Of a stretch of DNA of 64,000 nt, positions 54,900 through 64,000 are shown in pieces (the stretch's first letter is position 1; each line of letters opens with the position of its first letter). The position numbers were made by a program, and so were the translations under genes. The notes beneath the pieces were generated by a model, which saw nothing but the letters and a program-made list of their open reading frames with translations, did not search any database and was not told where the DNA came from. This DNA comes from Roseiarcus sp035606915 (GTDB taxonomy: Bacteria > Pseudomonadota > Alphaproteobacteria > Rhizobiales > Beijerinckiaceae), in NCBI GenBank assembly GCA_035606915.1, contig DATNDU010000196.1, forward strand, positions 1 to 64,000. The letters are read 5' to 3'.

Positions 54900-56471
54900 A
54901 TGTCTTCAGCAAACCTTGCGCCCGTCCCGATCTCCCCGATCGGGACGGGTCGTTCGCAAACCGTTGGCGACACTTTTCTAGAGGTCGTGGGGCTGGTCAA
55001 ACAGTTCCCCGGCACCCTGGCGCTCGACCATGTCGACCTGACAGTTCGGCGTGGCGAAATTCATGCGCTGCTCGGCGAGAACGGCGCCGGAAAATCAACC
55101 CTGATACGCCAGATCTGCGGCGCCAGTCAGCCGACCAGCGGGAAAATTCTTATCGAAGGCGCCGAAGTCGCCCTGCACTCGCCTCAAGCGGCTCGCGGGC
55201 TAGGCATCGCGGTCGTGCATCAGCATTTCAATCTGGCGCCGCAGATTTCGGTCGCGGAGAATCTTTTTCTCGCCGGCGGCCTGCCGCGAAGGGCCGGGTT
55301 GTTTGTCAACTGGCCGGAAGTTTACAAACGTTCGCACGCTCTCCTGGCCCGGGTCGGACTGGACATTGACCCGCGGCAGGAGGTCAGCCAGTTGCGTCCG
55401 GACGAAGCCGCGATGGTGGCGATCGCCAAGGCGATCGGCGCGAGCGCCAAGCTCATCATTCTCGACGAGCCCACGGCGGCGCTGCTGCCGGCCGAAGTGG
55501 GTGTGCTGTTCGGCCACATGCGGCGTCTCGCCGCCGAAGGGCATGCGTTTCTTTACGTCAGCCACAGGCTCGCCGAAGTATTTGAAATTGCCGACCGCGT
55601 CACCGTGCTGCGCGACGGCAAGAATGCGGGTCACTGGACGCGCGAGCAGATGTCGCGCCGTTCCATCATCGAGGCGATCGTCGGTTCCCAGAAGAGCTTC
55701 AGCGAGGAAGCCGCCGACCCGCCGGCGCAGTTCGGCGATGTTCTTCTTTCAGCGACGAGCGCGCGGGGCGGGCGCGTCGTCGACATGAGCTTCAAACTGC
55801 GCGCGCATGAGATCCTCGGCATGGCGGGCCTTCCCGGCAGCGGCGCCGAAGAAGCGCTCGATCTCCTGTATGGGCGCTATGCGATGACAGGCGGCAAGCT
55901 CTCGGTGCGCGGCGCTGCGGTGACGCTGAGATCGCCGCGCGACGCCAAAGCGGCGGGCCTGGCCCTCGTTCCCAAAGATCGTCACGCCGAGAGCCTTCTG
56001 CCCGCCGCCAGCGTTCGGGAGAACATTTCCCTGCCCAACCTCGACCGGTTTCTGACCGACCCCGTGCTACGCCTTATTCGTCGCCACAAGGAACGCACCG
56101 AAGCCGAGAGAATCGGCCGGCTGCTGTCGGTCAAGATGCCGAGCGTCGAGTCGCCGATCCAGTCGCTCAGCGGCGGCAACCAGCAGAAGGCGATTCTGGG
56201 GCGCTGGCTCGCCAGCGGGGCGAAAATATTCATGCTCAATTCCCCCACAGCCGCGGTCGACATTGGCGCCAAGGCGGAGATCTACGCTCTGATTCGCCAG
56301 ATCGCCGCCGACGGCGCCGGCGTCATATTCACCTCGACCGAGGTCGAGGAATTCCCTCGCGTGTGCCATCGCGTCCTTGTTTTCCGCGACGGACGCATTG
56401 CGGGCGAACTCCTCGGCAAGGACGCCACGGAGGCCAACATCTTGAATCTGGCGGCGGGGGGCGGAGAATGA
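54900..56471 (+). CDS. sugar-type ABC transporter ATPase, two nucleotide-binding domains, altered second Walker B
   Basis: A 523-residue tandem ATPase of the RbsA/MglA class. The first domain is complete in Walker A (GENGAGKST, near 64-72) and Walker B (LIILDEPTAALL). The second has the signature LSGGNQQKAILGRWL but its Walker B reads FMLNSPTAAVDIGAK, where the usual LDEP is LNSP, so both the magnesium-binding Asp and the catalytic Glu are replaced. ATG 54900 is chosen; its ribosome binding site is weak. It is followed by the permease gene with a 4-bp overlap. Only one hydrolysis site may be active. Confidence 0.86.
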   Translation: MSSANLAPVPISPIGTGRSQTVGDTFLEVVGLVKQFPGTLALDHVDLTVRRGEIHALLGENGAGKSTLIRQICGASQPTSGKILIEGAEVALHSPQAARGLGIAVVHQHFNLAPQISVAENLFLAGGLPRRAGLFVNWPEVYKRSHALLARVGLDIDPRQEVSQLRPDEAAMVAIAKAIGASAKLIILDEPTAALLPAEVGVLFGHMRRLAAEGHAFLYVSHRLAEVFEIADRVTVLRDGKNAGHWTREQMSRRSIIEAIVGSQKSFSEEAADPPAQFGDVLLSATSARGGRVVDMSFKLRAHEILGMAGLPGSGAEEALDLLYGRYAMTGGKLSVRGAAVTLRSPRDAKAAGLALVPKDRHAESLLPAASVRENISLPNLDRFLTDPVLRLIRRHKERTEAERIGRLLSVKMPSVESPIQSLSGGNQQKAILGRWLASGAKIFMLNSPTAAVDIGAKAEIYALIRQIAADGAGVIFTSTEVEEFPRVCHRVLVFRDGRIAGELLGKDATEANILNLAAGGGE

Positions 56472-57466
56472 ACGCGACCACCAGCACTAGAGATGTCGCC
56501 GGCCGGCCCCGGCTCGACTTCACTGTCCTTTTTGCGCGCTTCGGAACGCTCGCGTCGCTGATCGCGCTGCTGATCGCCTTCTCGCTGGCCCGTTCGGACG
56601 TGTTTCCGACCGTCAACAATCTGCTCAACATCATGAGCCAGATCTCGATCTTGGGGACTATGGCGTTCGGCCTGACCGTCTGCCTGGTTATGGGCCTTTT
56701 CGATCTCTCAATCGCGGCCATGGCCACCTTGGGAGGCTACGTCGCCACCTTCCTCCTCGTGCAATATCCCGACACCGTCGGCGTGCCGGAGGCCGTCGCC
56801 GCCTCATTGATAACGGCAGCGCTGATTGGCATCGTCAATGGGCTTATCGTCAGCTATCTCGGCATCTCCGCATTCATTGCGACGCTCGCAACAGGTTCGA
56901 TCATCACCGGCGCCGTCCTCGGCATCTCGGATTCCAAGACTATCATCACCGGCATCCCGGACGAGTTCATGGCGATCGGTCAAGGCGCCATCTTTGGCGT
57001 ATCCAATCCGATCCTCATCATGCTGGCGGTCGGCATGGTGCTTTGGTTGTTTCTCGAACACACACAGCTCGGCCGGCATCTCTATGCGATCGGCGGCAGC
57101 GCCGAAGCCTCGCGACTTTCCGGCATCGCGGTCAAGCGCTACGCGCCGCTCGCCCTTGCGATTTGCGCCGCGTGCGCGGGCCTAGGCGGGTTGATGGCGG
57201 CGGCCGTGTTGGGCGCGGGGCGTCCACAGGGCGTCGGAGACGGGTATTTGCTTAATGCGTTTGCCGCAGTCTTCATCGGCGCTTCTTCCCTGCGGCCCGG
57301 CAAATTTCATATTCTGGGGACGCTGATCGGCGTCCTGCTGATCGGCGTAATCAACAATGGCCTTTCCGTAATGGGCGTGCCGACCTACTGGCAATACATT
57401 GTCCAGGGCACGCTGCTGGTGGCGGCGCTGTTCAGCGCCGGCATATTGACCATGCGCAAGCACTGA
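56468..57466 (+). CDS. sugar-type ABC transporter permease
   Basis: A 332-residue CUT2-type permease with nine to ten hydrophobic helices. Family segments include LGTMAFGLTVCLVMGLFDLS, STAFIATLA-like ISAFIATLATGSIITGAVLG and, at the coupling site, FIGASSLRPGKFHILGTLIG. ATG 56468 overlaps the ATPase stop (ATGA). It is the only permease of this system, so it should act as a homodimer. The gene converges on the EthD-type gene with a 39-base gap. Confidence 0.88.
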   Translation: MNATTSTRDVAGRPRLDFTVLFARFGTLASLIALLIAFSLARSDVFPTVNNLLNIMSQISILGTMAFGLTVCLVMGLFDLSIAAMATLGGYVATFLLVQYPDTVGVPEAVAASLITAALIGIVNGLIVSYLGISAFIATLATGSIITGAVLGISDSKTIITGIPDEFMAIGQGAIFGVSNPILIMLAVGMVLWLFLEHTQLGRHLYAIGGSAEASRLSGIAVKRYAPLALAICAACAGLGGLMAAAVLGAGRPQGVGDGYLLNAFAAVFIGASSLRPGKFHILGTLIGVLLIGVINNGLSVMGVPTYWQYIVQGTLLVAALFSAGILTMRKH

Positions 57467-57505
57467 GGCGCATCGCCAACGAACGAAACGGCCCGTCTTG
57501 AGCCG

Positions 57506-57823
57506 CTACGCTTCGGTCAACTCAGCGACCAGTATGACGGGAGCGACGTTCGTAAAATTCTCGATGTCGGCTTGCGTCTCGGCGCCATGGGCTTCGAGCG
57601 CTGTTCTCGTCGTTTCCCTATCGTCGAAGCGAAGTTCGGCGACCAGGCGATAGGCCTGCGCAGAAGCCCCCGGATCGAAAGCGAGTTCTCTCGTGAATGT
57701 CAGCGAGCGCATGCCCATGGGCTCCAACAATTGTCTCACAAAAGGCAAATGACGTGAGGTGTAGTAATCCATATCGAACCGCGATCCGGGTTCGTTCGCG
57801 TACAGCACCAACACTGAAATCAT
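57506..57823 (-). CDS. EthD-domain protein
   Basis: A 105-residue EthD-family protein (dimeric alpha-beta barrel). It has the family start MISVLVLYANEPGSRFDMDY, then YYTSRHLPFVRQLLEPMGMR with the typical H-x-P in the first helix, and a C-terminal FTNVAPVILVAEL. EthD was found with the ETBE monooxygenase system but most members have unknown, often catabolic, roles. ATG 57823 has GAGGGGGAAACA in front. It is a single gene between the ABC operon and tRNA-Trp. Confidence 0.8.
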   Translation of the reverse strand: MISVLVLYANEPGSRFDMDYYTSRHLPFVRQLLEPMGMRSLTFTRELAFDPGASAQAYRLVAELRFDDRETTRTALEAHGAETQADIENFTNVAPVILVAELTEA

Positions 57824-58011
57824 GATTGTTTCCCCCTCGAAGCCACACCGAGGCCCAACAATATGCACGTCGGCCTGGACGCGTATCGACGCGGCGCTCG
57901 AAGTACGCGCTCTACGCCAAACGTTGGACCGCCAGTCGGCGGGGGCGTATCCGGCCTCATGCCGCCGCCCTGCTCAGAGGGCGAAAGCTCTTTGATTTTC
58001 AGGCTATTAGC

Positions 58012-58087
58012 TGGCAGGAGTGGCAGGAATCGAACCTGCAACCCCCGGTTTTGGAGACCGGTGCTCTGCCAATTGAGCTACACTCCT
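58012..58087 (-). tRNA. tRNA-Trp (anticodon CCA)
   Basis: On the minus strand the 76-base sequence begins AGGAGTGTAGCTCAATTGG and ends CCACTCCTGCCA, with the acceptor stem AGGAGTG/CACTCCT and CCA encoded in the DNA. The anticodon loop CTCCAAA gives CCA (tryptophan). The D- and T-stem boxes (GGTTCGATTCC) are standard. Its 3' end faces the catabolic region. In many alphaproteobacteria tRNA-Trp is followed by secE-nusG; here an EthD gene follows instead. Confidence 0.95.
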
Positions 58088-58170
58088 AAGCAAGCGCACT
58101 TCTGCCCCAAGCGTCAGCCCGATGCAAGCGCGTCCGGCGCCGTTGATCTTCGTCGCTTGCTTACGTGGAC

Positions 58171-58186
58171 ATAAAGATATATTTAT
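58171..58186. promoter_or_regulatory. AT-rich palindrome upstream of metH, possible methionine-regulator operator
   Basis: ATAAAGATATATTTAT is an imperfect palindrome in otherwise G+C-rich DNA, about 33 bases before the metH start. Alphaproteobacterial methionine-cycle genes are often controlled by ArsR-type SahR-like regulators that bind such ATAAAGATAT-like palindromes. The match is by eye and no regulator is in the window, so confidence is limited. Confidence 0.45.
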
Positions 58187-58218
58187 ACGCTTATGCCATT
58201 CCCAGCCGCCGAGGCGAT

Positions 58219-61944
<3,726 letters not shown>

Positions 61945-61946
61945 GC

Positions 61947-62144
61947 TCAGCGATACCAGCAGTAGCGACGTCCGTGCCGCCAGCGGCAATGGCGGCTATG
62001 CGGATACAGGATGCGCGGGCCGGCGCAGTAGCGATACCAGTGGTAGCCGGTCGCGCCCAACCGATAGCAGCCGGCTTGCGCGGCCCCCGCGCCGCCGATT
62101 GTCAGCAAAGCCGCCGTTACGGCGGCCACCATTGTTTTGCGCAT
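61947..62144 (-). CDS. small secreted Cys/Tyr/Arg-rich protein
   Basis: A 65-residue protein with a clear signal peptide (MRKTMVAAVTAALLTIGGAG, cleavage near AQA-GC) and a short mature part with four Cys and many Arg, Tyr, His and Trp residues (RHCRWRHGRRYCWYR at the end). ATG 62144 has GAGGG six bases in front. Small proteins of this style, with GCYRLGxTGYHWY-like starts, are common and uncharacterised in Hyphomicrobiales. It is convergent with metH, the two stops being 2 bases apart. The function is unknown; disulfides in the periplasm are likely. Confidence 0.7.
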   Translation of the reverse strand: MRKTMVAAVTAALLTIGGAGAAQAGCYRLGATGYHWYRYCAGPRILYPHSRHCRWRHGRRYCWYR

Positions 62145-62234
62145 CAGCATCCCTCGGTCTTCGCCGTTTCGCGGCTAGGCAACGCTCGCCAAGCGTCGCC
62201 GTTCCAGGCGTCGTCGCGAATGACCGTGGCAGCC

Positions 62235-63647
62235 TCAGCGGCCGCGCCGCAAGCCGGCGATCGTCGCCGCCCCCACCGCCAGCGCGGCGGCGATGCAGAC
62301 CAGCGACAGGCTGAATGCGGCGCCGATGGAATCGAGGTTCGCCGAGGCGCCGAGCCGGCTGAAGAACAGCCCGCCGATGATCGCCACCGACAGCGCCGCG
62401 CCGATCTGCAACGTCGCGTTGACGAGGCCGGAGGCGAGGCCCGACCAGCGCGCGTCGACGCGGTCGATCACGGTGCGGATCAGCACCGGCATCGCCGTGC
62501 CCATCCCGAGGCCGACGACCAGCAGCACCGGCTCGACGCCGAGGCTGGCGTGGCGGCGCACCAGCAGCGCCAGCGCCAGCATCGCCAGCGCCGAGATCGC
62601 CATGCCGGCCGAGGCCGCCAGCGCGCCGAGCTTATCGGCGGCGAAGCGGGCGAATTGCGAGCCGGCGAGAAAGCCGGCGCCGAACGGCAGGAACGCCAGC
62701 CCCGCCGCGCGGGCGCTGAAGCCAAGCCCGAACTCCTCGTACATCGGGAAGATGAGGAAGAACGAGGCCATCGAATAGAACACCAGCGTCGCCGTCAGCC
62801 CCCGCAACAGGCCGGGCTGGCGAAAGGCGTGCGGATGCACGAGCGGGTTGCCGCCGCGCGCCGCCAGGCGATGCTCGTAGCGCCAGAAGCCGAGGCCGAG
62901 GGCCGGCGACAGCGCCAGCAGCGCCAAGCTCCACGCCGGCCAGCCGAGTTCGCGGCCCTCGATGACCGGCACGACGAGGGCTGCGAGCGCCGCCATCAGC
63001 CACAGCGCGCCGCCGACGTCGAGCCTGGAATCGCCATCGCTGCGGCTTTCCGGCAAGTAGAACAGCGCCGCGAGGATCGCCGCCGCGGTCACCGGCAGAT
63101 TGACCAGAAACACCGCCCGCCAGCCGAGCGAACTGCCGTCGATGAGCAGCCCCGACACGATTTGCCCGACGATGGCGGCCGAGCCCAAAGTGAAGCCGAA
63201 CAGACCGAGCGCCTTGGGCTTCTCGGTCGGCGAGAACAGATGGTGGATGGAGGCCAGCGCCTGCGGCGCCAGCACCGCCGCCGCGACCCCCTGCACGAGC
63301 CGCCCGGCGACCAGCGCATGCGCCGACCACGCCAGGCCGCACAACGTCGAGGCCGCCGCAAAGCTGGCCAAGCCGATGAGGAAGACGCGCCGGCGGCCAT
63401 AGAGATCGCCGAGCCGGCCGCCGAGGATCAGCAGCACCGCATAGGCCACCGCATAGCCGGACATCACCAGTTGCAAGGAGGCGTCGGAAGCGTGCAGATC
63501 GCTGCGGATCGAGGGCAGGGCGACATTGACGATGAAGAAATCCAACGGCGGCAGGAAGGCGCCGGTGAGCAGGATCGCCAGCGCCGTCCAGCGCCGGGGA
63601 TCGAGCGGCGCGCATTCGGCGGCCATGAGGGCGTCGGTGGAACTCAT
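62235..63647 (-). CDS. MFS drug-export type transporter (DHA2/EmrB-like)
   Basis: A 470-residue major facilitator superfamily protein with many hydrophobic helices (13-14 by eye, as in the DHA2 family). The N-terminus has LDFFIVNVALPSI (DHA2-type first helix) and the loop-2/3 motif GGRLGDLYGRRRVFLIG. Such proteins use proton motive force to export drugs or other hydrophobic compounds. ATG 63647 has AGGAGACTC in front. The next gene upstream encodes a TetR-type regulator, and a strong palindrome lies between them, indicating local repression. The substrate is unknown. Confidence 0.88.
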   Translation of the reverse strand: MSSTDALMAAECAPLDPRRWTALAILLTGAFLPPLDFFIVNVALPSIRSDLHASDASLQLVMSGYAVAYAVLLILGGRLGDLYGRRRVFLIGLASFAAASTLCGLAWSAHALVAGRLVQGVAAAVLAPQALASIHHLFSPTEKPKALGLFGFTLGSAAIVGQIVSGLLIDGSSLGWRAVFLVNLPVTAAAILAALFYLPESRSDGDSRLDVGGALWLMAALAALVVPVIEGRELGWPAWSLALLALSPALGLGFWRYEHRLAARGGNPLVHPHAFRQPGLLRGLTATLVFYSMASFFLIFPMYEEFGLGFSARAAGLAFLPFGAGFLAGSQFARFAADKLGALAASAGMAISALAMLALALLVRRHASLGVEPVLLVVGLGMGTAMPVLIRTVIDRVDARWSGLASGLVNATLQIGAALSVAIIGGLFFSRLGASANLDSIGAAFSLSLVCIAAALAVGAATIAGLRRGR

Positions 63648-63662
63648 GCGAGTCTCCTGATC

Positions 63663-63678
63663 GGAACCGTTCGGTTCC
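63663..63678. promoter_or_regulatory. probable TetR operator upstream of the MFS gene
   Basis: GGAACCGTTCGGTTCC has perfect 7-base arms around a 2-base center. It lies 16 bases before the MFS start and 18 bases after the TetR stop, overlapping where the MFS promoter must be. Repression of the exporter by the neighbouring TetR-type protein is inferred. Confidence 0.75.
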
Positions 63679-63696
63679 TAATTTGACAAGGAAAAG

Positions 63697-64000
63697 TCAG
63701 TGCGGGCGCGGCGCCAGCGCCTGCATGGCGGCGAGCGCGACCTCGCGCAACTCGCCTTCGTCGGCGCCGGTCTTGGCGACGAAGCGCAGGCCCTGGATGA
63801 CGGTTTGCAGATAGCGCGCCAAGGCTTGCGCATCGGCGCGCGCCTCGATGCCGCCCTCGGCCTGCCCGCGCCGCACCGCGTCGGCCAGCAGCGCGCGCAT
63901 ATTGGCGTAATAGCCCTCGACGCGCTCGCGCGCCTGCGCGTCGTCGGGCAGCAGTTCTCCGGTCGCGGTGGTGATGAGGCAGCCCTTCTGCCAACAGGCT
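63697..64000 (-). CDS. TetR/AcrR family regulator, C-terminal part (runs off the window)
   Basis: The last 101 residues of a TetR-type regulator; the DNA-binding domain lies beyond position 64000. The visible part reads CWQKGCLITTATGEL, then helices with ARERVEGYYANMRALLADAV and ALARYLQTVIQGLRFVAKTG, typical of the C-terminal ligand-binding domain of the AcrR/YcdC-like group. It is on the same strand as and upstream of the MFS exporter, with the palindrome at 63663-63678 between them. Confidence 0.82.
   Translation of the reverse strand, partial: ACWQKGCLITTATGELLPDDAQARERVEGYYANMRALLADAVRRGQAEGGIEARADAQALARYLQTVIQGLRFVAKTGADEGELREVALAAMQALAPRPH

Noticed and set aside
57824..58011. Stem CGCCCTG...AGGGCG near 57.97-57.98 kb as a terminator
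   Set aside because: The stem is short and no T-tract follows it in either transcription direction.

Overview
The window is high-G+C DNA whose gene content and style point to an alphaproteobacterium, probably Hyphomicrobiales (Rhizobiales). It has tight head-to-tail operons with 4-bp stop/start overlaps, several ABC importers, FCD-type GntR and IclR regulators, and intergenic inverted repeats built on GAAGCGAAGC. The species cannot be fixed from the sequence. Almost everything from about 0.2 to 57.8 kb is catabolic: uptake of small molecules and CoA-dependent breakdown of an organic acid, lactone or ketone type substrate. From a tRNA-Trp gene at 58.0 kb onward the content becomes housekeeping or core-like (metH, a small secreted protein, an MFS exporter, a TetR regulator).

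Region A (0.2-9.0 kb): a hydroxyacid dehydrogenase, then an NDP-forming acyl-CoA synthetase, an ACAD10/11-type kinase, an enoyl-CoA hydratase and an SMP-30 lactonase. A convergent IclR regulator follows, divergent from a CaiB/BaiF CoA-transferase. The same palindrome (TTTCAT-N3-ATGAAA) lies in front of the acyl-CoA synthetase and in the iclR/CoA-transferase gap, so one IclR circuit is likely. Region B (9.0-20.9 kb): a short-chain reductase, then a 12-gene plus-strand operon. It encodes a complete Liv-type ABC importer followed by DUF35, a thiolase-fold protein without the N-terminal catalytic Cys, a MaoC hydratase, an enoyl-CoA hydratase, a pair of acyl-CoA dehydrogenases and another enoyl-CoA hydratase. 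This set resembles the retro-aldol side-chain machinery of steroid catabolism.

Region C (20.9-30.8 kb, minus strand): a ribose-type ABC importer operon. It has one normal permease, one permease fused to a C-terminal strictosidine-synthase/SMP-30-like beta-propeller, a second free propeller enzyme, the tandem ATPase, a GntR regulator, a truncated 3-hydroxyacyl-CoA dehydrogenase remnant and an acyl-CoA ligase. Three GTATCCAC-type sites lie at its promoter. Region D (31.2-57.8 kb): an ACAD10/11-type acyl-CoA dehydrogenase, SDR and MDR oxidoreductases, a second GntR, two FabL-like reductases, thiolases, three biotin-carboxylase components (the carboxyltransferase has a degenerate metal site), a PPDK-like protein without its TIM barrel, a separate phosphohistidine-swivel protein, an unrecognised 520-residue protein, three acyl-CoA ligases counting the one in region C, SurE, a tyrosine-phosphatase-fold protein, an acetoacetate-decarboxylase family protein and a second sugar-type ABC importer. 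A recurring TTGTAKGACAA-like site occurs in the main promoter gaps of region D and suggests one GntR regulon.

Working model (inference): imported lactones or related compounds are opened by propeller lactonases and activated as CoA esters. The 4-hydroxyl is removed by the split ACAD10/11 kinase plus dehydrogenase pair, and the chains are shortened by beta-oxidation and a retro-aldol step. The 36.3-47.1 kb operon (PPDK-like + swivel + 520-residue protein + carboxylase) looks like an undescribed phosphorylation/carboxylation system. Two decayed genes (22.66-22.87 kb and about 53.31-53.61 kb) show that the region has been rearranged.
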